Source: Ctena decussata
Taxonomy: Eukaryota > Mollusca > Bivalvia > Lucinida > Lucinidae
DNA length: 64,000 bases
Reading direction: 5' to 3'
Assembly (NCBI GenBank): GCA_963989385.1
Contig: OZ022506.1
Coordinates: forward strand, 10,559,841-10,623,840
The notes beneath the pieces were generated by a model. The model was not told the origin of the DNA. It ran no database searches and saw only the letters and a program-made list of their open reading frames with translations. This document shows positions 24,901 to 30,454 of this stretch, piece after piece; the first letter of the stretch is position 1; each line of letters begins with the position of its first letter. Made by a program: the position numbers and the translations under genes.

Positions 24901-27900
24901 AAAAAAGGGAATGGGATGGCAAATAGTGTAAAACCTGATCAGACTGCTCCTCAGTCTGATCTGGGTTTGCACTATTTGCTCAGATCTAACTGTCCCAATA
25001 TATAGAGGTTTTACAGTGTTAGTTATATTTCAGAGACTGCTTTCTCATAGCCCAGCTTGCTGTTGTATGAACTTCATTTGTGTAAATTCTGATACTATAT
25101 GTAAAGTGTTCTAGTCTGTCTTGAGCTTGTATTTCAAACCTAAGCTTTTCTCCCCTTTATGAAATGAATTACTTGGGCCCAGTTTTCCAAACCAACAATG
25201 TCATTAGTTTATTATATGGTAAAATTTCAAATGTATCGTACTTTAAAACACTGCCGTTTTTGCAAAAAAAATAGGAGGAGCTCTTGCAGTGCAAAAGGTC
25301 CTCACAATTTTTCAGCAAGAAAAATTACAACAACTGATTTTGCGACTACTTTAAGGCTTAACAAATCCTCGACTAAGGACCTGATAAAGCTAACGATGCT
25401 TTGAACAGCTTGGCCCTAATTTGGGAGCAAGTTATAAAATGAGCCTTGACATGTTAAAACCAACAAAGTGGTTTTTGTTAAAACCAACAAAGTGGTTTTA
25501 CGCCCAGCACAAACTCTGATTAGCCTGGGCATCTGCCTGATCAGCCTTGGCATTAAGGGCTTAGCAAAGAGTCTGATCAGATTGGGGGATGCCCAGGCTG
25601 ATCTGAGTCTGCGCTGGGGGCACAACCACTTTGTTGGTTTTCTGATGTCGCGTCTCGTATCACTGTCCAGTGCTCCAGATAATGTTGGTTTTTGATGGTG
25701 ACTTGGAGATAATTTTACTTCATTCTATATAAAAACACATTGTGGTCCTTTCGACCTCAGTTGTGGAGGTAGTTTCTTATGAGGGACCTTAACATATGTT
25801 CTAAGGTGACTTTAGGAGAAGTAACAATGCCAGTTCCGATATTTCCCTTCTTCTCAATTGGGGTCAACTCTTAAAGGAAGGAATTTGCTCTTGGAGGAGC
25901 AAATTCTTTCCTTTTCGAGTAGATCCCATCATGGAAGGGCTATATCATCCAGGGAAGTAAACAGGAAGTCAGAAATGTTGTCCTTCTTTGTAAAAATGGC
26001 AGAAAAATGTGGCCCGTCAACTTTTGTAAAAATGGCAGAAAAACATGGCCCACCCCTTTTGTAAAAATGGCAGAAAAACGTGGCATGCCCCCTTTTGTAA
26101 AAATGGCAGAAAAACGTGGCCCACCCCTTTTGTAAAAATGGCAGAAGTACCTGGCCTGCCCCTTTTGTAAAAATGGCAGAAAACCGTGGCCCGCCCCCTT
26201 TTGTAAAAAATGGTAGAAAACCATGGCCCACCCCTTTTGTAAAAATGGCAGAAAACCGTGGCCTACCCCTTTTGTAAAAATGGCAGAAAAATGTGGCCCA
26301 CCCCCTTTTGTAAAAATTGGCAAAAAAGCGTGGCCCGCCCCCTTTTGTAAAAATGGCAGAAAAACATGGCCCACCCCTTTTGTAAAAATGGCTGAAAAAC
26401 GTTGCCCACCCCTTTTGTAAAAATGGCAGAAAAACGTGGCATGCCCCCTTTTGTAAAAATGGCAGAAAAACGTGGCCCACCCCCTTTTGTAAAAATGAGA
26501 GAAAAACGTGGCCCCGCCCCTTTTGTAAAAAATGGCAGAAAAACGTGGCCCGCCCCTTTTGTAAAAAATGGCAGAAAAAACTGGCCCCGCCCCTTTTGTA
26601 AAAATGGCAGAAAAATGTGGCCCGCCCCTTTTGTAAAAATGGTAGAAAAACGTGGCCGGCCCCCTTTTATAAAATGGCAGAAAAACGTGGCCCCGCCCCT
26701 TTTGTAAAAATGGCAGAAAAACGTGGTCCTGCCCCTTTTGTAAAAATGGCAGAAAAACGTGGCCCGCCCCCTTTTATAAAATGGCAGAAAAAATGTGGTG
26801 GTATACCATACACCTTAAATGAATATAACAGAAATTATGTTAATAAATTTTCAAATACTAAATACTCCCATTATTTTGCACTCTGGGTATTTCTATGTTG
26901 TATTTGTAGTGATAATCCGGTGGTATTTATGGGCTATGTGACATCAAAGCCTAGCAGCAAAGAGTACTATACACTAATCAATGATGGCAATGTTAAAGAT
27001 ATAGATGCCACAGACAGGAAGAGGTTCTGTGAATATATTATGTACAGAGGACTCAGAAGGTACATGTAGGTCTTGACAAAATTATTATTTTTGAAGTGTA
27101 ATTTCTGAAAACATTGCTGTAAGATTAGTCCTGAAGATAAATAATTTTCACATGGACAACTACAATACATAGGAGGTGAGGCTTTAAGATGAATTTATAA
27201 AGGATTTATAAAGGTGTGAGCATTTTAATGATTCGGTTATGAATTTTAAGTTGCGTCAGTACACCACCATGCTTTTCCACCATTTTTTCCTAAGGGAGAT
27301 AACTTTTGTGACTTCCTATATACTTCTCAACAACATCTTTAAAAAAGTGGGTCTACCTGTAAAGGAAAGAACTGGGTCCCCTAGGGGAGCAAATTCTTTC
27401 ATTTAAGGAGGGAAGTGAAAATGAACTTGATAGAGTTGTTTATCTAGAAAATGTTCCTATTCATTTCATAAAGGATTCAAGTGGTTTGTTAGTATTTCAG
27501 AGATTTACTTCCAGGGTGATCCCCTATGATGGAAAGTCTGTATCCCTCAGTAACAGGGAATTAAGTGACTTAAGAATAATTATTTGTTTGAGAAAATCTG
27601 AAGTTTCTGTTGAAAGAATTTGAGTTTGTAATGTCATTGAAAAACTGGTGGAGCATGGCATACACTGTTTGCCATGCTCCGAAACCAATGACATAATATA
27701 TCTGTTACCATAGCAACTAAGATTCCTTATTGATGTTTAAGTGATGTCATTGAGAGGTCATTCTGCCTAGCTACTGAGCACAGCATTTGGTTATTCTATA
27801 GTTGCTATGGTAACAGATCTCTGACATAATCTCACTTATAATTCGAGAGGAGCATGGCATACAATGTATGCCATGCTCCTCTGGAATTATAAGTGAGATG

Positions 27901-30265
27901 CTTGCTGAAATTCAAACAATAGAAAAGTGTGGTTTTCTCAAACCTATAATTCATTCTCAAATAATTTAATTCTCTGTTTAGTGTGCAATATAGTCAGAGA
28001 AATGTAATAGTTGGAACCCACTACTGTGTCTGATTACGATATGCTTTAAAAGAAATAAGAAAAATATCTCAAATTTCTATCCAAAATATTAGTTATATCT
28101 TGTCATCATATTTTAACAGAACAGGCTACGCAAGGATTACTCATGGAGGGTTAAGTGATACAGAGGTCCAAGTAGGAAGATTTGAAATTCCTGCTGATCC
28201 TGATAAATATGAGGATAATGTAAAAACAACAACAGATCCTGATGAGGTACCGGAAAGTGTGAGATTTCATAGCAGGTATGCATTGATTTTTAGCTCGCCT
28301 GAACGAAGTTCAGGAAGAGCTTTTGTACTACCCCCGGAGTCGGCGTTAGCGTTAGCGGCGGCGGCGGCGTTAGCAAAATGTTAAAGTTTTACGTTAAAGT
28401 TTTTTATGTGATGGGCAAGGCGCTGTTAGGTGAGCTATCCTGTCCCTATGACAGGTCTTGTTGTAGATGTCTTCTAGGGTCAGGTAACTTCGGACAGCGG
28501 GTAAATTCGGACATACCATTGCAAACAGTGAAAATCCTGATGAGGCGGCTCATAATGAGCCGTCTCATCAGGATTTTCACTGTTTGCCCTGTTTATTTTG
28601 TTTTAAATTCAAACACTGACATATAAAGGAAACAGTGTCACTATCCGAATTACCTGCTGTCCGAATTTACCTGACTTGACCTTAATGTCTCAAAGTTGAC
28701 TTTTTATGGCCATAGGGGCAGTGGCTGTTAGAAGTCTACTGTATCTTTGGGACAGCATGCATATGAAAAATGGTGCCCATCCCTCTCCTTTTGCTTCCGT
28801 TGACATTCTTTGATTTAAACTTATTTACTGCTAGGTTGAGAGAGAGAGAGAGTATTTCAGTGGTTGGCCTGCTGGGGATTTGAACCTACCATCGTCTGCA
28901 CCATAGCCAAGCACCTCTAACCAGTCAGCCATGGCACATCTCTTAATATCGTATATTTATTGTAGATATTTGTACTGAGCCATTTATGTTACATAATTTT
29001 CAGTTGTAGAATTTGAACAAGTCCATTGTTCTTTGAAGGCATGGTTTATAAAACTGGTAAAAAGTGAAGAACCTGATCAGATTGCTCTTAAAGAGCAGTC
29101 TGATACTGCTCTTAAAGAGCACTGGACTGTTTGCTCATGGATGCATTCACAAATAATGGGTTTTGCCAGGACAAAAGGCTGCTTAATGCATATGCAAACT
29201 GAAAGCTTAGCCAGTCAGTGGCTCCAAGCAGTCTGATCGGAATCTACAGGCTTAAAATAAAATTTCTAGCTGGACTGGACAGATTGGGCGGTATTGTCTG
29301 TTCAGAGATGCTTTAAGCACATATCTTGCTTGACATGGCTCATATGAGCCGCGACATGAGAAAACCAACAAAGTGGCATGTGGGCACAGTGAAGACTCAG
29401 ATTAGCCTGGGCAGCTGCCCAGTCTGATCAGAGTCTTTGCTGTCCGCTTGGAGGTAGCTTTAATCCTTCACTACCCTTTAAGCGCTTAGGGAAGAGTTTG
29501 GTCAGACTGAGCGGATGCCCAGGCTGATCTGAGTCTTGGCTGGGCGCACTTGCCACTTTGTTGGTTTTCTGGTGTCGCGCCTCATATTTTTCTGCAGCAG
29601 TAGGAAATAAAAAATGCAGAAATTATCATTGTTTGCTTGCCATATCTGGTACTCTGTTCTCCCTTAGGTATGAACAAATATTTTTCTACTTGGTGATTTT
29701 ACTGAAAAGCCCTAGCGTAAACCATTTGGAACATAATGAAGTTTACATTCCAATAATTACATTGAGCCATGCGACGTCAGTGACATCAAAATAAACAATG
29801 GCTCTCTACAATCGTTTTGGATGTCGGCAACACCATGATGTCATTCACGCTGTTCCACTGTTAGCAGAAAAACTGCGTTAACGTGTTACTGCTTCAATTT
29901 TAGCACTTATAAAAGATTTTTCATCAAGATTTTGATTGGAACGAATGTAAATATAAACAATGAACTGAATTTTTTTATGTTTATCGAAGTGTAAACTACA
30001 TTGAGTCACTAGCAAAGTTAACATGAGCCCCTTCGGGGTTCATTCTATTTGTGCGTTACCCAATGTAGTTTACACTTTTTCGGGGTTCATTCACGTTGCA
30101 CGTTACCCAAGGTAGTTTACACTTTGAAATGAAAGTCATTCCTTAAATATTCAGTTTTTGATCTTGTTTTGCTTTATCTTCAGGTTTGGCACATTCTACC
30201 CTGGCCATGGTTATTTCCAAGATCATCGGTTCCATATGGCTACACCAAAATATTTCCTGCCATAA
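834..30265 (+). CDS. CWH43: CWH43/PGAP2-interacting protein gene, 3' nine exons (5' end outside window)
   Basis: Joined exons 834-914, 8739-8818, 9574-9679, 22652-22787, 23079-23143, 24297-24438, 26910-27059, 28120-28275 and 30184-30265 give one open frame of 331 codons plus TAA. Every intron is GT-AG and every phase matches. The product has a last membrane segment ([15 protein letters not shown]) followed by the conserved C-terminal Cwh43 domain. Recognisable blocks in order are [85 protein letters not shown] and the tail NMTPKYFL-like ATPKYFLP. This domain has an endonuclease/exonuclease/phosphatase-type fold; the Glu of LLESD and the His of VTHMGN sit where that fold keeps metal or catalytic residues (family knowledge). 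Yeast Cwh43 puts ceramide on GPI anchors; animal proteins of this family act in the ER/Golgi with PGAP2. Animal proteins are ~700 residues, so about half is upstream of the window. Promoter and poly(A) site are not identified. Confidence 0.93.
1010..1093 (+). repeat. Left part of a dispersed repeat split by the 1094-2341 element
   Basis: It reads ...agcagaattagcaaacagcat, gatcctgatgaggtggctc, gagctgcctcatgtag. The same order appears uninterrupted at 31257-31440. The other half resumes at 2342 (TTGCCATCTTGTTTTGAATCC). Confidence 0.65.
1094..2341 (+). mobile_element. Helentron-like non-autonomous element with ~147-bp tandem core
   Basis: 5' end TATGCCCCCGAAGGGACTTC forms a palindrome. The 3' region has CCTTCGGGGGCAT, the inverted copy of the 5' end, then the hairpin GTTAC-ATACT-GTAAC and ATTTCTTG followed by TT. 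A (CCGT)n tract and a duplicated ~78-bp block follow the 5' palindrome. The core is about seven copies of a ~147-bp unit with AACTACTGAAGCAAATTTGA and CCCAAGGTCAAGGTCAC. Subterminal inverted repeats, 3' hairpin and insertion between two T bases fit Helentron/'pearl' elements. No protein is encoded; overlapping short frames come from the simple repeats. Confidence 0.75.
2342..2440 (+). repeat. Right part of the split dispersed repeat
   Basis: It carries TTTTGAATCCTCAATATGAT and TTTTGCAGACGTAAATTTTG, then a CTGCTTTTTGGC block. It matches 31341-31435 and continues the repeat interrupted at 1093. Confidence 0.65.
3555..4546 (+). pseudogene. 5'-truncated, frameshifted LINE reverse transcriptase
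   Basis: The upstream part has [19 protein letters not shown], then a run of 18 G (3729-3746) shifts the frame. The reading resumes with [19 protein letters not shown], including the FADD catalytic motif, and runs to a stop at 4544-4546. Downstream blocks include [40 protein letters not shown] and [15 protein letters not shown]. These are thumb and C-terminal features of non-LTR retrotransposon reverse transcriptases, closest in style to RTE-like proteins. The endonuclease and the first reverse-transcriptase blocks are missing, as expected for 5' truncation. Not functional. Confidence 0.85.
4726..4893. mobile_element. hAT-type MITE, CAGTGGCGGATCCAG ends
   Basis: Left end CAGGGGCGGATGCAG and right end CTGGATCCGCCACTG are inverted. 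GGGGGTTC blocks lie inside both ends. GCGTA flanks both sides, compatible with part of an 8-bp target duplication. There is no coding sequence. Confidence 0.7.
4991..5230. mobile_element. Foldback MITE, TGAGCCGCGACAC family, copy 2
   Basis: Starts TTGAGCCGCGACACGAGAAA and ends TTTTGTCGCGTCGCTGCTCA, with inverted CTGGGCATC/GATGCCCAG blocks inside. It lies within the putative element 2478-6444. From 5231 to 5928 I see no gene or repeat. Confidence 0.8.
6534..7007 (+). pseudogene. hAT transposase C-terminal fragment
   Basis: An open stretch reads [20 protein letters not shown], then [20 protein letters not shown] and [19 protein letters not shown]. The [16 protein letters not shown] block is the hAT dimerisation region. 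A TAA at 6948-6950 interrupts it where family members usually have an aromatic residue; beyond the stop the frame continues [10 protein letters not shown] to a second stop near 7005. The N-terminal zinc finger and catalytic part are absent, replaced by an A-rich low-complexity stretch. Confidence 0.75.
7008..8122. other. Intronic stretch without recognised gene
   Basis: A 138-codon open frame at 7332-7748 ends in [12 protein letters not shown], a tail often seen when repeat DNA is translated. I do not recognise its upstream part, and it has poly-Lys from an A run. It is probably the remainder of the neighbouring hAT copy. Nothing else is evident. Confidence 0.4.
8123..8711. mobile_element. 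Hairpin MITE (CAGAGCTC...GGAGCACTG) split by a second MITE
   Basis: Starts CAGAGCTCCGGATGAGACAG. The central hairpin at 8185-8263 has CATATATTGTGACC, GGAACCGTC-TTTGCAA-GACGGTTC and the complement. It ends GGAGCACTG. It is interrupted at 8311-8693. Other copies are at about 8867-9075, 9338-9541 and 62639-62977. Confidence 0.75.
8311..8693. mobile_element. hAT-like MITE with TAGGGCTGGGAC ends
   Basis: Left end TAGGGCTGGGACAGGT and right end GAGTACCCGGGTACTCGTCCCAGCCCTA as inverted ends; several GTACCCGAGT/GTACCCGGGT motifs lie inside both ends. The host MITE reads through once this block is removed (CTTATC[T]...TTATTTGGAGCAC), and the flanking octamers CCTTATCT and CTTTATTT are near-duplicates. 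Confidence 0.7.
8739..8818 (+). CDS. CWH43: CWH43 exon: last transmembrane segment
   Basis: Acceptor CCTTGTAG, donor GTAAGC. It encodes a hydrophobic run [16 protein letters not shown] followed by [10 protein letters not shown], which fits the final membrane segment before the Cwh43 C-terminal domain. It ends in phase 0 and joins directly to 9574. The exon starts 28 bp after the end of a hairpin MITE. Confidence 0.85.
8867..9075. mobile_element. Hairpin MITE, GAACCGTC family, copy 2
   Basis: The central palindrome has AATGTTGTGACCCCTCAT, GAACCGTCTCAGCAAGACGG and the complementary arm to ACAACATATG. The right end GGAGCACTG is the same as in the copy ending at 8711. Confidence 0.65.
9338..9541. 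mobile_element. Hairpin MITE, GAACCGTC family, copy 3 (intact)
   Basis: Ends CAGAGCTCTAGATAAGAG and CTCTTATATAGAACTCTG are inverted and ATTTTT flanks both sides. The central palindrome is at 9401-9472. It has the CAG...CTG ends of hAT-type MITEs; no protein. Confidence 0.75.
9574..9679 (+). CDS. CWH43: CWH43 exon: start of C-terminal domain
   Basis: Acceptor TTCACAG, donor GTTAGT. It reads [20 protein letters not shown] then [15 protein letters not shown], with one base carried to the next exon to make Gly. The FGYDN-GW-SLER block is a hallmark of the family. A hairpin MITE ends 33 bp upstream, and a GGGCCC-bounded MITE begins 14 bp downstream. Confidence 0.95.
9694..9932. mobile_element. 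MITE with GGGCCCAGTTGTTCAAA ends, copy 1
   Basis: Left GGGCCTGGTTGTTCAAAACT and right TTTGAACAACTGGGCCC are inverted. Inside are TTAAAATTT and the hairpin GAGAAGCTTTTGC/GCAAAAGCTTCTC. Further copies: 25175-25417, 32132-32379, 56558-56789 (right end lost), 59137-59341 and 59336-59569. Confidence 0.8.
11738..16010 (+). mobile_element. Second Helentron-like copy nested in the first
   Basis: 5' end ATGCCCCCAACTTCGGAG at 11740 follows AGCAGACCCATATTTTTT. The 3' end ATTTTCTAG (to 16010) is followed by TTATTTTTCTGCCGGCAATG. Joining the flanks restores the uninterrupted order seen at 16485-16520 and 19865-19900, so the insertion lies in a T run. It contains a further copy at 13248-14675, internal 5' ends at 12755 and 15196, and a ~1-kb duplication. 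Confidence 0.65.
13248..14675 (+). mobile_element. Third Helentron-like copy with exact empty site
   Basis: Starts at ATGCCCCCAACTTCGGAGAA (13250) with an extended (CCGT)n tract and ends GATTCATAAACACATTTTCTAG at 14675. Left flank GACCTAATTAGTTT plus right flank TTGAAAAAAAATCG reproduces the unbroken sequence GATTAGTTTTTGAAAAAAAA at 12225-12243. This places the ends between T and T. Confidence 0.75.
17480..19390 (+). mobile_element. Helentron-like element, ACGCCCGTTTT family
   Basis: 5' palindrome TATACGCCCGTTTTGAAAAA...ACGGACGTATTATG. The 3' part has GAAACGGGCGTATTATG (inverse of the 5' end), then the hairpin GCTT-GCG-AAGC, CTTTG and TTTT. Core fragments contain CGCCATAACTCAGTAACC and a second diverged copy (CGCCATAACTAGATAACC). 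It interrupts the ~166-bp array within GTATTTTT...TTATTTTTCTGCC. It is itself interrupted at 18012-19263. Confidence 0.7.
18012..19263 (+). mobile_element. Helentron-like element, TATACCCCCACTTTG family, ~163-bp tandem core
   Basis: 5' palindrome TATACCCCCACTTTGAAAAA...GTGGGGGGTATACTGG, then a CCAT/CCGT tract. The 3' end has GCGGGGTATA, a short stem GTC...GAC and GTTCTAG, then TT. The core is about six units of ~163 bp with TTTCATCAAAGATTTCTCCA, CATATTTGGTATGCAGGTTG and GGGATTGAGAACCAGCC. No coding function; frames on both strands are shadows of the repeat. Confidence 0.75.
21800..22089. mobile_element. hAT-type MITE with nested hairpin MITE and G run
   Basis: Left CAGGCCCGGATCCAGA and right CTGGATCCGGGGCTG are inverted, with CTGGC on both flanks. 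A GAACCGTC-family hairpin remnant (21955-22025, GATATCACATAAGAATCGCC...GGCTATTCTAATGAGATGTC) is inside. A G-rich tract lies at 21866-21893. Confidence 0.65.
22388..22460. repeat. Palindrome, AGCAAACAGTTTGGAT...
   Basis: The arms (AGCAAACAGTTTGGAT, CAGATCAGGCCCCACA) fold on TTT with their complements. It is similar in layout to 24918-24980 and 58934-59004: a GCAAA/TTTGC outer stem and a GATC inner stem. A degenerate GAATTTGCTCC-type repeat precedes it (22200-22350). Confidence 0.6.
22652..22787 (+). CDS. CWH43: CWH43 exon: ESDASKP block
   Basis: Acceptor TTTTACAG, donor GTAGGT. It encodes [20 protein letters not shown] and then [26 protein letters not shown]. The Glu in LLESD is the position of the metal-binding Glu in endonuclease/exonuclease/phosphatase folds (family knowledge). 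It follows the 13-kb transposon-filled intron 3. Confidence 0.96.
22961..23065 (+). mobile_element. Remnant of the TAGCTCGCCTGAACG Helentron-like family, abutting an exon
   Basis: TTTTTAGCTGGCCTGTACAA, CAGGAAGAACTGTTG and then TTAGCAAAATGTTTAAGTTT align with the short copy at 28290-28400. The match fades at GTTTTTACGT, about 13 bp before the exon starting at 23079. The 3' terminal hairpin is missing. Confidence 0.55.
23079..23143 (+). CDS. CWH43: CWH43 exon: [15 protein letters not shown] block
   Basis: Acceptor TATTTTCAG, donor GTCAGT. The frame reads [20 protein letters not shown] then EG, using two G bases from the previous exon. Only this frame matches the family; the open frame that starts at an ATG overlapping this exon is a shadow. 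The acceptor lies within about 15 bp of the end of a transposon remnant (22961-23065). Confidence 0.94.
23285..23352. mobile_element. Palindrome MITE, GAAAGAATTTGCTCC family, intron 5 copy 1
   Basis: GGAGTCTACTCTTAAAGGAA and AGAATTTGCTCC face GGAGCAAATTCT and GTAAGAGTTGACTCC. Flanking AT-rich arms with AAAATGGC and GGGAGG... blocks also recur. Other copies: 23683-23750, 25860-25927, 27350-27410, 31990-32060 (poor), 39569-39622, 61855-61905. Confidence 0.75.
23683..23750. mobile_element. Palindrome MITE, GAAAGAATTTGCTCC family, intron 5 copy 2
   Basis: GGGGTCAACTCTCAAAGGAA, AGAATTTGCTCCTGTAGGAG and CAAATTCTTTCCTTTATGAG form the palindrome. It is followed by the same flank that starts the window (GGCAAACAG..., AAATGCCAGAAAAACATGG). 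Confidence 0.75.
24297..24438 (+). CDS. CWH43: CWH43 exon: VTHMGN block
   Basis: Acceptor TTTATTTCAG, donor GTGAGT. It encodes [20 protein letters not shown] then [26 protein letters not shown]. The His of VTHMGN matches the catalytic-type His of the fold. A TA-flanked transposon (24446-24662) starts only 7 bp into the following intron. Confidence 0.96.
24446..24662. mobile_element. TA-flanked MITE with GGTAAATTCGGACAGCGGG ends, intron 6
   Basis: Left TAGGGTAAAGTCTGGTAAAT then TCGGACAGCGGG; the right end is inverse to ACCCTA. A central palindrome at 24544-24612 (GCAAACAATGAAAATCCTGA, ATGAGATGGCTC...) is part of it. It begins 7 bp after the exon 24297-24438 donor. An oppositely oriented copy is at 28475-28684. 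Confidence 0.75.
24918..24980. repeat. Palindrome, GCAAATAGTGTAAAACCTGATC
   Basis: The arms GGCAAATAGTGTAAAACCTG and ATCAGACTG fold on CTCCT with CAGTCTGATCTGGGTTTGCA and CTATTTGCT. Same layout as 58934-59004. Confidence 0.65.
25175..25417. mobile_element. MITE with GGGCCCAGTTGTTCAAA ends, copy 2
   Basis: Left GGGCCCAGTTTTCCAAACCA, right GATGCTTTGAACAGCTTGGC then CC. The inner TTGCAGTGCAAAAG block is present. Confidence 0.7.
25441..25660. mobile_element. Foldback MITE, TGAGCCGCGACAC family, copy 3
   Basis: Left GAGCCTTGACATGTTAAAAC carries a small duplication (AAACCAACAAAGTGGTTTT twice). Right TTGTTGGTTTTCTGATGTCG then CGTCTC. Inner CTGGGCATCTGCC and GATGCCCAGGCTGATCTGAG are inverted. Confidence 0.7.
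25668..25812. mobile_element. Hairpin MITE, GAACCGTC family, truncated copy
   Basis: Left end CAGTGCTCCAGATAATG; diverged hairpin ACACATTGTGGTCCTTTCGA ... ATGAGGGACCTTAACATATG. The right end is missing. Confidence 0.5.
25860..25927. mobile_element. Palindrome MITE, GAAAGAATTTGCTCC family, intron 6 copy
   Basis: GGGTCAACTCTTAAAGGAAG, GAATTTGCTCTTGGAGGAGC and AAATTCTTTCCTTTTCGAG. Its right flank runs into the minisatellite at 25990. Confidence 0.7.
25990..26798. repeat. 35-bp minisatellite, about 23 copies
   Basis: The unit is close to TTTTGTAAAAATGGCAGAAA followed by AACGTGGCCCGCCCC; lengths vary from 34 to 36. Because of this, long artificial frames appear on both strands (motifs [12 protein letters not shown] and [14 protein letters not shown]); they are not genes. 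The unit derives from the flank of the neighbouring GAATTTGCTCC MITE, where ATGGCAGAAAAACATGG occurs once in other copies. It ends about 110 bp before the exon at 26910. Confidence 0.9.
26910..27059 (+). CDS. CWH43: CWH43 exon: [11 protein letters not shown] / CEYIMYRGL block
   Basis: Acceptor TATTTGTAG, donor GTACAT. It encodes [40 protein letters not shown] and RGLR, the best conserved stretch of the family. The donor is weaker than the others (GTACAT), but the phase-2 join to 28120 regenerates Arg and the frame continues correctly. Confidence 0.95.
27350..27410. mobile_element. Palindrome MITE, GAAAGAATTTGCTCC family, intron 7 copy
   Basis: GTCTACCTGTAAAGGAAAGA and GGGGAGCAAATTCTTTCATT; one arm has diverged (ACTGGGTCCC). 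Confidence 0.6.
27549..27985. mobile_element. Compound palindromic element with three inner hairpins
   Basis: Outer imperfect arms: AACAGGGAATTAAGTG...GTTTGAGAAAA on the left (27552-27597) and the complement at 27932-27978. Inside lie: hairpin 27631-27693 (AATGTCATTG outer, GGAGCATGGC inner); a 19-bp inverted pair TCTGTTACCATAGCAACTA at 27701-27719 and 27799-27817; and hairpin 27829-27897 with ~33-bp arms (ATCTCACTTATAATTCGAGA, GGAGCATGGCATAC). The first and third hairpins share GGAGCATGGCATAC. Confidence 0.65.
28120..28275 (+). CDS. CWH43: CWH43 exon: [15 protein letters not shown] block
   Basis: Acceptor TTTTAACAG, donor GTATGC. It encodes [20 protein letters not shown] followed by [13 protein letters not shown] and [10 protein letters not shown] short element beginning TAGCTCGCCTGAACG starts at 28291, 15 bp into the following intron. 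Confidence 0.95.
28290..28460 (+). mobile_element. Short TAGCTCGCCTGAACG Helentron-like element, intron 8
   Basis: TAGCTCGCCTGAACGAAGTT (5' palindrome), a GGCGTTAGC/GGCG tract, then GTGAGCTATC, hairpin CTGTC-CCTAT-GACAG, GTCTTG and TT. Only about 171 bp, with no tandem core. It starts 15 bp after the exon 28120-28275 donor. The longer relative is at 36034-37167. Confidence 0.65.
28475..28684. mobile_element. MITE with GGTAACTTCGGACAGCGGG ends, intron 8, inverted relative to intron 6 copy
   Basis: Starts TAGGGTCAGGTAACTTCGGA and ends CCTGACTTGACCTTA. The central hairpin at 28521-28587 has GCAAACAGTGAAAATCCTGA, TGAGGCGGCTCAT. By eye it is about 85% identical to the reverse complement of 24446-24662. 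Confidence 0.75.
28838..28950 (-). mobile_element. tRNA-derived SINE fragment
   Basis: On the minus strand it reads GTGCCATGGCTGACTGGTTA (box A-like) then GATGGTAGGTTCAAATCCCC (box B GGTTCAAATCC), about 45 bp apart, followed by a GA-rich tract. It is not a tRNA gene: no convincing acceptor stem or anticodon arm. Confidence 0.55.
29342..29586. mobile_element. Foldback MITE, TGAGCCGCGACAC family, copy 4
   Basis: Left ATATGAGCCGCGACATGAGA, right TTTTCTGGTGTCGCGCCTCA then TAT. Both arms have the AACCAACAAAGTGG and GCCTGGGCA blocks. Confidence 0.8.
29990..30130. repeat. GTGTAAACTACATTG inverted/direct repeats
   Basis: GAAGTGTAAACTACATTGAG is inverted as CAATGTAGTTTACACTTTTT and again as AAGGTAGTTTACACTTTGAA. 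CTTCGGGGTTCATTC occurs twice. It is probably the core of a small palindromic element with one arm duplicated. Confidence 0.5.
30184..30265 (+). CDS. CWH43: CWH43 terminal exon
   Basis: Acceptor TTATCTTCAG. It encodes [20 protein letters not shown] then PKYFLP and TAA at 30263-30265. The HNF/HRFHM-TPKYF tail is the usual C-terminus of the family. The 3' UTR must start here; no strong AATAAA signal with downstream context could be assigned. Confidence 0.96.
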
Positions 30266-30454
30266 CGTCATCTCAGGAGAACTACAGAGCTTTCATTGAA
30301 AGTAGAATTCATTGACTGGTCATAATTGTAGTAGTTAATTGCCATATCAAAATATTGTGCAACGGATCATCATAGAATTCATTCACTGGTCAGGAATATA
30401 GTAGTTAATTGCCATACCAAAATATTGTGCAACAGACCATCATTTTAAATGATA

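Noticed and set aside
25929..26707. Long frames on both strands across 26 kb
   Set aside because: They are produced by a 35-bp minisatellite read through all frames.
28855..28945. tRNA gene on the minus strand
   Set aside because: Box A and B-like sequences are present, but there is no closing acceptor stem or clear anticodon arm; a SINE head fits better.
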